NCBI RefSeq assembly: GCF_000620505.1
Contig: NZ_JIBC01000009.1
Location: 1 to 64,000 of the forward strand
Reading direction: 5' to 3'
Length of the DNA stretch: 64,000 nucleotides
Source: Sulfitobacter sp. 20_GPM-1509m
GTDB lineage: Bacteria; Pseudomonadota; Alphaproteobacteria; Rhodobacterales; Rhodobacteraceae
Position numbers and translations under genes: made by a program. Of this stretch, positions 34,238-42,740 are shown piece by piece (position 1 is the stretch's first letter; every line of letters begins with the position of its first letter). The notes under the pieces were generated by a model. It was not told where the DNA came from, ran no database searches, and saw only the letters and a program-made list of their open reading frames with translations.

Positions 34238-35314
34238 ATGGCGAACTTTGATGCGCAGGTGCGCGAGTCCCAAAGCCAGGTGGCCGAAGCTCAGGCCAAG
34301 ATCAGCGAGCTGACAAGCCGCATCGAAACGGCCCGCGCCAAGTTGAAGGCGGGCGACGATGCCATGATCGACATCGAGAACGCCACGCTGGAAGATGTGC
34401 ACGCCCATACCGACGTGATGAACGCCAATATTGCCGAGCTGATCATGGGTCTGGACGATGTCACATCCGCATTCTCCAAAGACTTTGACGAGATGCGCAA
34501 CAAAACCGGCTGGGAAAGCTTTGTCGGCATCTTCTCGCGCGGCAAATCCGACAGCATGCGGCAGGAACGGGTGCGCTCGGCGTCGATCGACGACAAGCTG
34601 CAAGACCTGATCTCAAAATCGGACGTCATCGTGCAATTGCTGCAAGGGCAGCTGACCATGCTGGAAGAGCAAAAGGTCAAGGTCGAGAGCAACCTGACCG
34701 AAACGCTGGACGAGCGTGAATTCACGGTGCAGGAACTGACCGCGCTGCAAAACGACATCAAGGCAATGGACCCGAAAATCATCGGTCTGGAAAATCAGAT
34801 CGCGTCGGAAACCGATGCGGCGAAGCGGACCAAGTTGGAAACCGAACTGGCCGATCTGAACAGCCAGTACAACCAGATGGTACAGACCGAACAGGTCAAG
34901 CTGGCCAAGAGCCAGACGCTGGAACGCTATATCGAAAAAGGCAAAACCTGGATCGACTCGCTGCAAAACCAGGCGGCAACGCAGATGGTGCTGATCAACA
35001 AGCTGCAAACAGACACCAAGCAGCGTGTGGTTCTGTACGACGCGCTGACCAAATCGCTGAAGACGGCGCAACAGCAGGACGTGGCCCACCGCATCAACGA
35101 AATCGGCGTGAAAACCGACCAAGAGGCACAAACCGCCATGGCCGGCATCGGTGCTGCCACAAACGCGCGGATGGCCGACATGCTGGAAGCGCACGAGGAT
35201 CACATGGTCTTTGCCCGCGACGTGCTGGAACAAAAGGCCAAGGCCGACGAACGCTTTGCCCGCCGGTTCGAGGCCATCGTGAAAAAGCACGACAGCAATG
35301 CGTATGGCGGGTGA
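34238..35314 (+). CDS. coiled-coil protein, first gene of the unknown AAA+ operon
   Basis: A 358-residue, almost entirely helical, soluble protein with no Cys. Heptad-like stretches cover about residues 5-45, 110-250 and 260-350 (for example SELTSRIETARAKLKAGDD, LLQGQLTMLEEQKVKVESN). The layout, with a flexible basic patch (WESFVGIFSRGKSDSMRQERV) near residue 95, resembles TelA-type toxic-anion-resistance coiled-coil proteins in general shape only. The ATG has GAGGGAG upstream at 34225-34231, and a TATATA at 34200-34205 is a possible -10. It is probably a scaffold or adaptor for the AAA+ ATPase two genes downstream. I do not recognise a named family. Confidence 0.8.
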   Translation: MANFDAQVRESQSQVAEAQAKISELTSRIETARAKLKAGDDAMIDIENATLEDVHAHTDVMNANIAELIMGLDDVTSAFSKDFDEMRNKTGWESFVGIFSRGKSDSMRQERVRSASIDDKLQDLISKSDVIVQLLQGQLTMLEEQKVKVESNLTETLDEREFTVQELTALQNDIKAMDPKIIGLENQIASETDAAKRTKLETELADLNSQYNQMVQTEQVKLAKSQTLERYIEKGKTWIDSLQNQAATQMVLINKLQTDTKQRVVLYDALTKSLKTAQQQDVAHRINEIGVKTDQEAQTAMAGIGAATNARMADMLEAHEDHMVFARDVLEQKAKADERFARRFEAIVKKHDSNAYGG

Positions 35315-35339
35315 GCGGGCGAAAAGGACAGCCTGAGCA

Positions 35340-36455
35340 ATGACCGCCCTGAATGACACCGTCGGCCTGACCGACCTATTCGCCTCGCGCCGCTATTTCC
35401 GCAAGTTCGAGGGGATCATGGCCCACATGACCCGCGTCGCGGGCGTGATGGAGGCCGAAGGCACGCTGACCCGTGACGAAGTGAGCATCCTTGTCGGCTA
35501 TGCCGCGGCCCTGAACTATACGTTCAAGGCGCTCAGCCTGAAATACCTGCTGGTCGGGCGCGATACCGGGCGGTTCTTTGGATCGCTGGCCATCGACGCC
35601 ACCGAAAGCGGCTTTCCGGCGTCGGACGAGCTGATCACCATGGCGTCGGACGCACAACAGGCCGAGAAACACCTGCTGGGCATGCCGTCGGTGGACGAGC
35701 TGAAGGCGCAGATGGTGCAGGTGATCCTGGGCGAACGTACGGTGCCGACCAAGCTGCAATTCGCCCTGTCGCAACGGCTGTATTACGAGGAACTGCTCAA
35801 GGGCAAACTGTTCTGGCCGCGCAATGATCCGGCGATTGACTGGCTGGGCAACACCGGCGAACGGCGGCGGTTCCGTATGCACTGGGCGGTCTATGACAGC
35901 CAGGTGAACCTGCCGGTGATCTACATGATGGAGCTTGAGGACACAGGCCGCACCGCGCTGCCCAAGGACCAGCGCCGCTGGCCCGAGGTGCAGGCGCACC
36001 TGATGGCGCAGTCGCTGGGCGGGCTCAAGCTGATGACCATCGCCAAGGGCTTTGACGAGGATTTCAACGACCTGCACCCCAAACGCCTGCGCCGGTTTCA
36101 CGTGGGGCCGATGTACTCGGATGCGTTTACGCGGCAATCCGGGCCGATTGGCGAGGTGCTGTCGCAGGCGCGCGCGCCGGACGGGCAGGACTGGGCGTTG
36201 GTCTGGACCGAGGAAGATTTGCAATCTGACCGCGTGGTTGAAGAGCGGGCAGGGTGGTTTTCATCCGTCGAGCGCGAGATTTTCAAGCTGGACCCTTTTG
36301 CCGGGCGCGGGGCCGATACCGGCACCACGCGGATGGAACGCAGCATCATCCTGCCGCAACGGCCCTATCAGGTGTTGGAAGAATTGAACCCGCCGGGGTT
36401 CCGGTCTGTGGCCAAGTTCGTGGTCAGTGATGCGGGGCGCGTGCTGCGGTACTAA
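35340..36455 (+). CDS. unknown protein, second gene of the AAA+ operon
   Basis: A 371-residue soluble protein with no signal peptide or membrane segment. The N-terminal half is helical (LTDLFASRRYFRKFEGIMAHMTRVAGVMEAEGTLTRDEVSI). The C-terminal half is mixed and rich in aromatic and Arg residues (RRRFRMHWAVYDSQVNLPVIYMMELED; HPKRLRRFHVGPMYSD). The final segment FRSVAKFVVSDAGRVLRY is strand-like. I recognise no catalytic motif. It starts 25 bp after the coiled-coil gene and precedes the ATPase gene, so a role in the same complex is likely. Confidence 0.75.
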   Translation: MTALNDTVGLTDLFASRRYFRKFEGIMAHMTRVAGVMEAEGTLTRDEVSILVGYAAALNYTFKALSLKYLLVGRDTGRFFGSLAIDATESGFPASDELITMASDAQQAEKHLLGMPSVDELKAQMVQVILGERTVPTKLQFALSQRLYYEELLKGKLFWPRNDPAIDWLGNTGERRRFRMHWAVYDSQVNLPVIYMMELEDTGRTALPKDQRRWPEVQAHLMAQSLGGLKLMTIAKGFDEDFNDLHPKRLRRFHVGPMYSDAFTRQSGPIGEVLSQARAPDGQDWALVWTEEDLQSDRVVEERAGWFSSVEREIFKLDPFAGRGADTGTTRMERSIILPQRPYQVLEELNPPGFRSVAKFVVSDAGRVLRY

Positions 36456-36488
36456 GCGGGGCGCTTTTGGCGGTCCGGCCCTCCGGGG

Positions 36489-36511
36489 GGAGTTTATTGA
36501 GCAAGATGAAG
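36489..36511 (+). repeat. extragenic repeat copy 1
   Basis: GGAGTTTATTGAGCAAGATG plus AAG, in the 70-bp gap before the AAA+ gene, matches the copy at 57636-57658 at 21 of 23 positions. Both copies follow a C/G-rich run (CCCTCCGGGG and CCCCCGG). I recall similar CCGGAGT...AAGATGAA strings between genes in Rhodobacterales genomes. Confidence 0.6.
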
Positions 36512-36525
36512 ATTGAGGGACTGAC

Positions 36526-38454
36526 ATGAGCCAGACAGCCGACCAGATGGAGCTGCGCGAGGAAGAGATCACCGCGCATTACGCGATGGCCTTGGCGATG
36601 TTGCAGGGCTTTGACCACGCGCCGCGGATCGGCAAGGCGGCCGAGACCCCGCAGCAAGAGGCGTCATCCGGCATCGGCACACGGCGGCGGTTTCGCACCA
36701 CGACACCGGGGTTGGTGACACGGCGCAGCTCGGTGACGGGTGCCGTACAGTTGATCGCGCGGGTCGAGGGGGAGGACGATGCGCTGATGTCGCCCTTGCA
36801 GGCGACTGTGCTGAACGGGCTGCGGCGGGCGATTTCCATCGCGTTGGCGGTGGCCGAGAACTATGCCGATGTGTCGGGGTTGGGAGATTTGAAGCGTGCG
36901 AACCTTGAGGGCAACCTGCCCGACGCACGCAAGGTCGAGTTTTCTGAACTGCTGGCGGGCGAGGCGCTGGTCACGCTTTATGTCTTCGGCAATGCCACTG
37001 CGTACCTCATGTCCTCGCACCAGTCCGAAGTGACCGTCGAAGTGGGCGATGTGCAGGAAATGCTGACGGACAACGGCCAGACCGCCCTGCACGGCGCGCT
37101 GTGGGAGCTGGATCAGGACATCGCCGCCCACGCCAGCGACGACGCGCGGCTGGTGGCGACGGTGGCCGCCTTTGCCGAGGCACTGATGGAAAAGGTCGCC
37201 CTGCGCGCGCAAGAGGCACCGCGCCTGTCCGGTTTCACCAACGCCGTCTGGCGGGTCGAGGCGGATGATTTCACCATTGCGGGCTTTACCCCCGCGACCA
37301 AGGCGAAGTCGACCAAGCTGACGATGACCTTCAAGAAACCCAACGAGGTCGTGGGCAATCACATCGCCAAATATCAGGCGATGAAGCTGGCCAAGATGCT
37401 GATGGCCTATGACTTTGACCGCAAGCTGAACCCCTTTGCCGAACTGGGTGGGTTCATCTTTACCTTTATGGGCGATGGCAAGCCGGGCACGGGCAAGACG
37501 ACGCTGATCCAGATGATGGCGGGGCTGATCAACGATTATTGCGCGGTTGCGGGCTATCCGTTCCGCTATCAGAACCTGAGCACCGACAACATCGACAGCT
37601 ATCAGGGCAAGTCGGGCCAGAACGCCAAGGCGTTTATCAACACGATCATTGACCCCGCCGCCATCGGCTTTGGCACCATCGACGACATCGACCAGCTTGC
37701 CGGCAAACGCGGCGACCGGCAGTCCAGCGCGGGGCAGCTGGAGATTACGGCGGTGCTGATGGAAAGCTTTGCCGGCGCCAACACCGTGGTGCGGGGCAAC
37801 TGCACATTTGGCATGTTCTCGAACTATCCCGAAAACGTGGACGACGCCCTGCGCCAGCGGGCGGGGGCGCGGTTTCTGGTGGACGGGCCGCAAACGCGCG
37901 AGGATTACATCGACATTCTCTTTCTGCTGATGGGCAAGAACCACGACATTCCGGTGGGCGCGCATCAGGTGTTTTCGGCGCAGGAAATCAAGTCGGCGGT
38001 GGCCGCATCCTTCGAAAGCCACAGCCGCCCGCACGAGGCGGGGCTGATGCAGGTCTTTGACCGCGTTCACGACCAGATCGGCGAACTGGACACGATTGCC
38101 AAGCTGGGGACCTACCTGAAAGGCATTCAGGAGGCGGACGAGCGGTTCACGGGCCGCGCGATCAAGAACATCACCGACGCGGTCAAGGTGCGGGCGATGG
38201 ATTTTGAACTGCCGGATGAGTGGATGGAGAACCCCGAGCTGTTCTTGTTCAAAAGCTATGACGCCAAGAAGGACATGATCGTCGAGCTGCGCCAGCCGAT
38301 CACGGTGGAAATGGTGATACAAGAGATCAACCGCTATGCGGATTCCGAGTTCCGGTACGCGGACAAGTCGGACGAGGTGGCGATTGACGCGATGGTGCGC
38401 GATTTCGGGCGGCAGGAAGCGGCTAAGAAGCGGTATTTGGAGGGGAAGGGGTGA
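36526..38454 (+). CDS. AAA+ ATPase of the unknown operon
   Basis: A 642-residue protein with an uncharacterised N-terminal domain (about 1-300) and a AAA+ module. Walker A GDGKPGTGKTT is at 316-326, the Walker B strand ends TIDDID at 384-389, sensor-1-like FSNYPENVDD is at 431-440, and the arginine-finger region RQRAGARF is at 443-450. The pore-side or lid region is C-terminal. There is no transmembrane segment or nuclease motif. It should act as a hexameric remodeler of proteins or complexes. The stop overlaps the GTG of the AT-rich gene (GTGA, 38451-38454). Neighbours suggest a membrane-linked complex, but the function is unknown. Confidence 0.85.
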   Translation: MSQTADQMELREEEITAHYAMALAMLQGFDHAPRIGKAAETPQQEASSGIGTRRRFRTTTPGLVTRRSSVTGAVQLIARVEGEDDALMSPLQATVLNGLRRAISIALAVAENYADVSGLGDLKRANLEGNLPDARKVEFSELLAGEALVTLYVFGNATAYLMSSHQSEVTVEVGDVQEMLTDNGQTALHGALWELDQDIAAHASDDARLVATVAAFAEALMEKVALRAQEAPRLSGFTNAVWRVEADDFTIAGFTPATKAKSTKLTMTFKKPNEVVGNHIAKYQAMKLAKMLMAYDFDRKLNPFAELGGFIFTFMGDGKPGTGKTTLIQMMAGLINDYCAVAGYPFRYQNLSTDNIDSYQGKSGQNAKAFINTIIDPAAIGFGTIDDIDQLAGKRGDRQSSAGQLEITAVLMESFAGANTVVRGNCTFGMFSNYPENVDDALRQRAGARFLVDGPQTREDYIDILFLLMGKNHDIPVGAHQVFSAQEIKSAVAASFESHSRPHEAGLMQVFDRVHDQIGELDTIAKLGTYLKGIQEADERFTGRAIKNITDAVKVRAMDFELPDEWMENPELFLFKSYDAKKDMIVELRQPITVEMVIQEINRYADSEFRYADKSDEVAIDAMVRDFGRQEAAKKRYLEGKG

Positions 38455-39221
38455 GTGAAGGAATTGAATTCACGAAGCTCCGTTTGAGTGTCGATGAATT
38501 AAGGCAGATACCTCCGCCGCAACTCGCGGCCTTTGCAGTGTCATGTTATGCGATCAATGAGTTAAACACTATGAACCGCATATATCTTTGTGCTGAGAAT
38601 CAACAGAAATTAGGCGAAGCTGCGCAAATTGCAGAACTCAATCAGAGATTAGTTCTAGCTCGAATAATTAACGCAAAACTGTTCGAATTTTCTGAATTTG
38701 CGATGCTTAAGGGCAAGTACAATCGGACACAAAACAAAACTCTGAAGGATCTGGCATCTGCTGCATTGGAAGGATTTGAAGAGCTGAAAGGGATTCCGGG
38801 GTATCAACTTGCTAAAACTATTCGGAACGAGGCTACAAACCATTATCAACTTAGTCCTGCGGCTAAGAGTTTGGAGCACTTAGACCGAGGGGCAAATTGT
38901 GATATATTTATCCATAGGTTGGACGGTAACAGTCTCTTCCCGCTTGGTGAGGAACTTATTTTTGGAGCCGGTCTTCATCGTGCAGGCAAAGAACTCTTAG
39001 TTCTCGAAGGTACAGCATTAAAAAGCTGGTTGGAGTGGGGTCTAAAGGCGATGGAGTGGACAAAAGAGGTTCATATGAGGCTCTTTGAGGAAGCAATATT
39101 ACCCCACATTTCCCCTAGAACCACAGAAAGGTTTATAGAAAATATCCCAGACGGGCTCTTTCAAAGCCCCGAAATGTCATCGTTGCCTCTTTTCTTGAAG
39201 ACTAGAGAAGTAACCCAATGA
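38451..39221 (+). CDS. AT-rich inserted gene with a HEPN-like motif
   Basis: A 256-residue helical protein. Base composition is near 40% GC by eye, against 60-65% in the flanking genes, with frequent AT-rich codons (tta, ata, aga). The segment TLKDLASAALEGFEELKGIPGYQLAKTIRNEATNHYQL (about 97-133) carries R125-N126...H131, the R-x4-6-H signature of HEPN RNases and related HEPN proteins, following a long helix as in that fold. The rest is unfamiliar. The GTG overlaps the ATPase stop and its TGA overlaps the next ATG, so it sits cleanly within the operon. It is likely a recently acquired cargo gene, possibly a toxin or sensor RNase. HEPN assignment is by motif only. Confidence 0.75.
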   Translation: MSEGIEFTKLRLSVDELRQIPPPQLAAFAVSCYAINELNTMNRIYLCAENQQKLGEAAQIAELNQRLVLARIINAKLFEFSEFAMLKGKYNRTQNKTLKDLASAALEGFEELKGIPGYQLAKTIRNEATNHYQLSPAAKSLEHLDRGANCDIFIHRLDGNSLFPLGEELIFGAGLHRAGKELLVLEGTALKSWLEWGLKAMEWTKEVHMRLFEEAILPHISPRTTERFIENIPDGLFQSPEMSSLPLFLKTREVTQ

Positions 39222-40582
39222 ACCGTCTCATCCGCCTCGGCCTCATGTTCGGCAACCTCTACCCCGTCACCAGCCCCGCGCTGGTGGAACGCTATAACCG
39301 CGCGCTGGAGCATCTGACCGGCAAGCGCACCACGCTGACCGATTTCTATATCGACCTGTCCGGTTTTTCCCCCGAGGTGGGCGCCGATCTGGGGGATCCG
39401 CTGTACCTGAACAAGGGCGGCGTGAACCGGCAGTTTATTCTGCTCAGCACCGACCAGAAGCGCGCGCCGCTGCTGGATGCGAAATTCTCGACCTCGCGCA
39501 CCATCCTGCGGCGGTTCATCGAGGAGAACGAGGCGGCGCTATTTGCGCTGACCGCGCGGGATGCGGTGGCGGGGGAGCTGGTGAATTCGGTCTATGACGT
39601 GTCCACGCCCCAACGCCTGTTCGACATTCGCGCGATCACCATTGATGCGGACACCACCGCAGGCACCGTGCGCAATGCTGAAAAACTGGCGGGCAAGGTC
39701 GACCGGTTTCTGGAAGCCGAAGACGCATGGTTTGACGATGTGTTGATCGCCGAAATGATCGGCCTGGCCGCGCAAACCGGTGACGTCACGCGCAATCCGG
39801 TGAAGCTGAAAAAGACACGGTTCGAGCAAGGCAATTTCTGGACGGCGCATTTCGGCGGCCTCTATGTGTTCCAGAAGGTCGAACATCCGGCAGTGATTGC
39901 CTCTGGTGACGCGAGCGCGCTGGGCAAACTGCCCTTGGAACATGTGTTCGAAACCCGCCAGCGCAACCAGATCGCGCGGTTTCTGGAACTGAACGGGCTG
40001 GCCGAACCCATCGTGGCGGCGCGGGGCATCGATTCCGCTGCGATCCTGCGCCAGAAGATGGATTTCATACTGGTCGATGCGGTCACCTCGGCAGGCGTCG
40101 ATCTGTCGGGCACCACGCGGGCCGATATGCGCAGGCTGGCGCGCAACCATGCCGAACACCTGCCCGAGGAATTCCACGCGCTGGCCGCGCTGGTGAACTG
40201 GGCCGAGAACGGCGGCGCGTGGCCGCGCATCACTTCGGATCATCCGGCCTATTTCTACACGCTGCGGGCGGCAGCACATCCCGATGCCGATCTGGTCAAC
40301 ATGTTGTTGGCAGAGCTGACCCCAAAGGACGTCCGCCAGTTGTTCATCTGTAACAAACAGATGTTCTATGACACCTACGCCCGCTGGCCCGATGCCAAGA
40401 AGGAATATGTCGCGCAATACCTCGCGGCCGAATATCAGGCGGACAAGGTCGGCACGCGCGACGCGCTGTTCGGTCATGACGCGCCGATGGAAGAGCCGCC
40501 CGCATCCACCACCCGCACCCAGCCGCAGACGATGGACGATCTGATCGCCCGCGTTGGCCCCTGGGGCGCAGTCAGGAGATAG
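39218..40582 (+). CDS. unknown protein, downstream partner in the AAA+ operon
   Basis: A 454-residue soluble protein beginning MNRLIRLGLMFGNLYPVTSPAL. It has no signal peptide, membrane segment or nucleotide motif. It contains several conserved-looking segments (LTDFYIDLSGFSPEVGADLGDPLYLN, RAPLLDAKFSTSRTILRRF, QYLAAEYQADKVG) and a proline/threonine-rich C-terminus (EEPPASTTRTQPQTMD). I think it belongs to a domain-of-unknown-function family seen in Rhodobacterales, possibly DUF6638, but cannot verify that. The ATG overlaps the AT-rich gene's stop (ATGA). In relatives without the inserted gene I would expect it to follow the ATPase directly. Confidence 0.7.
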   Translation: MNRLIRLGLMFGNLYPVTSPALVERYNRALEHLTGKRTTLTDFYIDLSGFSPEVGADLGDPLYLNKGGVNRQFILLSTDQKRAPLLDAKFSTSRTILRRFIEENEAALFALTARDAVAGELVNSVYDVSTPQRLFDIRAITIDADTTAGTVRNAEKLAGKVDRFLEAEDAWFDDVLIAEMIGLAAQTGDVTRNPVKLKKTRFEQGNFWTAHFGGLYVFQKVEHPAVIASGDASALGKLPLEHVFETRQRNQIARFLELNGLAEPIVAARGIDSAAILRQKMDFILVDAVTSAGVDLSGTTRADMRRLARNHAEHLPEEFHALAALVNWAENGGAWPRITSDHPAYFYTLRAAAHPDADLVNMLLAELTPKDVRQLFICNKQMFYDTYARWPDAKKEYVAQYLAAEYQADKVGTRDALFGHDAPMEEPPASTTRTQPQTMDDLIARVGPWGAVRR

Positions 40583-40585
40583 ACC

Positions 40586-40864
40586 ATGTTCGCCTTGCTT
40601 CGTCTGATCGGTATCGGCTTTGTGGTGTTGACGATCATCTATATCGCGCTGTCGCTCTATTCGCGCAGTGTGCGCAAGGGCAAGCTGCGGGCGGAATGGC
40701 GTGAACAGGCGTTGGCAGGTGTGGCCGAACAGACCGAAGAGGCGTTTGTAGATATCGGCATGATCGAATACGACAACTCCTTGCGGCGCAAGCTGATCCT
40801 TGGCGTCTATGTGGTGCCCACGATTCTGGTGGGCGTCATCATCTATCTGACCAATTTCGCCTGA
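40586..40864 (+). CDS. small two-helix membrane protein of the AAA+ operon
   Basis: A 92-residue protein with helix 1 at about residues 4-24 (LLRLIGIGFVVLTIIYIALSL) and helix 2 at about 69-90 (LILGVYVVPTILVGVIIYL). Between them is a charged 40-residue cytoplasmic or periplasmic loop containing KGKLRAEWREQALAG. The start lies 3 bp after the 454-aa gene, so translation is coupled. It is followed 13 bp later by the DUF1523 gene. It may anchor the soluble ATPase partners at the membrane. Confidence 0.8.
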   Translation: MFALLRLIGIGFVVLTIIYIALSLYSRSVRKGKLRAEWREQALAGVAEQTEEAFVDIGMIEYDNSLRRKLILGVYVVPTILVGVIIYLTNFA

Positions 40865-40877
40865 ACGGAGGCCCCCT

Positions 40878-41525
40878 ATGCGCTACGTCAAATGGTTTTT
40901 CATCATCGTGTTCTGGGTCTTTGTGGCGGCCTTTTTCCACTATACCCTGCCGCAAAAGGACATCGTGCGGATCGTCGACACGTTCGAGCAGCGCATTGAT
41001 CCGGGCGAAAACCGCTGGTTCTGGGCGCAGGCCGATGTGGGCACCGACGGCACGCTGGCCAACCGCGATGTTCTGTTCATTCAGGCCGTGCGCACCAACG
41101 GACGGGTGATCGTTTACCGCAACGAGGACACCGGCTGGAGCTGGCCGCCCTATTTCAAGTTCGACACCAAGAACCTGCAGACCGAGGCGGCGGATCTCAA
41201 GTCGACCAAAGCCAATCCGCAGTATGCGATCGTTAAACACTATGGCTGGCGGAACGAATTCTATTCGATCTTTCCCAACGCCATTTCGGTGACGCCGGTG
41301 GACGGGCCGGATGCGTCCAAGGGCATTCCGTTCCTGAACATCTTCATTCTGACGCTGTTCTTCATGGTGGTCTATTTCATCTGGGTGCGCTGGCGCCGCT
41401 TCCGTCAGGCGCGGATCGACCCGCGGCTGGAGGAAATGCAGGACAGCTGGGAGGCCGCAGGCGATGCGATGGCCGACCGTCGCAGCCGGTTCTCGCGCTG
41501 GCTGGATTCGTGGAAGTCGAAATAG
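40878..41525 (+). CDS. DUF1523-family membrane protein
   Basis: A 215-residue protein. A first helix (about 6-24, WFFIIVFWVFVAAFFHYTLP) is followed by a periplasmic domain with FWAQADVGTDGTLANRDVLFIQAV, NEDTGWSWPPYFKFD and HYGWRNEFYSIFPNAISV, and a second helix at about 155-172 (FLNIFILTLFFMVVYFIWV) with a basic cytoplasmic tail. The pattern matches the DUF1523 family. It closes the operon. The central domain is probably outside the cytoplasm, giving the system an envelope face. No function is known. Confidence 0.85.
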   Translation: MRYVKWFFIIVFWVFVAAFFHYTLPQKDIVRIVDTFEQRIDPGENRWFWAQADVGTDGTLANRDVLFIQAVRTNGRVIVYRNEDTGWSWPPYFKFDTKNLQTEAADLKSTKANPQYAIVKHYGWRNEFYSIFPNAISVTPVDGPDASKGIPFLNIFILTLFFMVVYFIWVRWRRFRQARIDPRLEEMQDSWEAAGDAMADRRSRFSRWLDSWKSK

Positions 41526-41614
41526 ACACGATCGGCTGTTTCGTTGCGTTGATCATCTCTATGTGATCGCGCCAAGGGTGGACTTGGCGCGGTGCATCCG
41601 CCATTTCGGACGAT

Positions 41615-41953
41615 ATGACGGTTTTGCGCGCTCTTCTTCTGGCCCTGATGGTCCTTGTGGTGATGCCATGGGGGGCGTTTTCGGCTGTCTATCCGGCGCT
41701 GGCCCAGCCCGCGCACGCAAGCGCCTCTGATGCATCGCAAGTGTCCGCGGTGCCCGCATCGGTCGAGCGTCCGCGCAAGCGGTGCCGCACGGCAACGCTG
41801 CCGGGGTCGCCCTGCGCGCAGGACATACGTTTGCACGACAGCGTGACGCTGAACGCACCCGCCCGTGACGCCGAGGTGCCCGTGCCACAGGACCGGGTGT
41901 TGCGCAGCAGCGTGCCAAAGCCGCCCCCGCAAGGCCCGCCGCGCCTGATCTGA
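41615..41953 (+). CDS. small secreted protein of unknown function
   Basis: A 112-residue protein with a clear signal peptide (about 1-30, LRALLLALMVLVVMPWGAFSAVYPALA). The mature part is Pro/Ala/Arg-rich with two Cys (KRCRTATLPGSPCAQ) that could form a disulfide. No enzyme motif is visible. It lies between the AAA+ operon and the L,D-transpeptidase gene, both on the same strand. Confidence 0.6.
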   Translation: MTVLRALLLALMVLVVMPWGAFSAVYPALAQPAHASASDASQVSAVPASVERPRKRCRTATLPGSPCAQDIRLHDSVTLNAPARDAEVPVPQDRVLRSSVPKPPPQGPPRLI

Positions 41954-42007
41954 CCGGACCACCGGCGCAGCCCGCGCCATCCCCGATCAGTTCAAAGGAT
42001 ACTCCAA

Positions 42008-42697
42008 ATGTTAACCAGACGTATGTTCGTCGCCTATGGCGTGGCAGCAGGCCTTGGTGCCTGCGCCCGACCCGAACCCACACCGGTGGCCGCTCCGGCG
42101 CCGGTGATCCCGCCGTTGCCCGCCTTTTATCAGGCGATCCCGGATGAACCCTATCCTGTACCCGCGGTGCCCGAGGGAGTCCTGAAGCCCGAGTATTGGC
42201 GACAGGAGGTCACCAACCTGTGGCCGCAACACGCCCGTGGCACCATCGTCGTCGATCCAGACGACGCGATGCTGTATTTCATCGAAAGCCCGGAAATGGC
42301 GACCCGCTATGGCGTCAGCGTGGGGGCCGCAGGCTTTGCCTGGGAAGGCACCGCGCGCTTGCAGTTCCGCCGCGAATGGCCGGTGTGGAAAGTGCCCGCC
42401 ACAATGATTGCCCGCAAACCCGAGCTGGCCCCCTATTCCGTGGCCAAGGGCGGCATGCCCCCCGGCCCCGGCAACCCGATGGGCGCGCGGGCGCTATACC
42501 TGTTCGAAAACGGCGTGGATACATTGTACCGCATCCACGGCGACGCTGATCCGCGTGAACTGGGGCGGAATGTGTCCTCGGGCTGTATCCGGATGCTGAA
42601 CCAGGACGTGATCCACCTGTATGGCCGCGCGTTGCACGGGGCAGATGTGATCGTGCTGCCGTCGATGAAACCCAAGGGGACAGATGCGGTTTACTAA
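42008..42697 (+). CDS. L,D-transpeptidase (YkuD domain)
   Basis: A 229-residue cell-wall enzyme. The N-terminus has a twin-arginine-like lipoprotein signal (MLTRRMFVAYGVAAGLGACA; Cys at 19), so it may be a membrane-anchored lipoprotein. The YkuD domain covers about 80-220, with the active-site motif IHGDADPRELGRNVSSGCIRM (catalytic Cys in SSGCIR). Such enzymes make 3-3 peptidoglycan crosslinks or attach proteins to the wall. It is followed by a 16-position hairpin shared with the convergent glycosyltransferase gene. Confidence 0.9.
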   Translation: MLTRRMFVAYGVAAGLGACARPEPTPVAAPAPVIPPLPAFYQAIPDEPYPVPAVPEGVLKPEYWRQEVTNLWPQHARGTIVVDPDDAMLYFIESPEMATRYGVSVGAAGFAWEGTARLQFRREWPVWKVPATMIARKPELAPYSVAKGGMPPGPGNPMGARALYLFENGVDTLYRIHGDADPRELGRNVSSGCIRMLNQDVIHLYGRALHGADVIVLPSMKPKGTDAVY

Positions 42698-42703
42698 AGC
42701 GAT

Positions 42704-42740
42704 ACGCGGTGCGCTCAGGCATGACCTGTGCGCGCCGCGT
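42704..42740. terminator. long hairpin between convergent genes
   Basis: Bases 42704-42719 pair with 42725-42740 at 15 of 16 positions (one G-T wobble counted, one mismatch) over a CATGA loop. It spans the whole 42-bp gap between the L,D-transpeptidase and the minus-strand glycosyltransferase, so it can act as a bidirectional transcript end. Confidence 0.6.
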
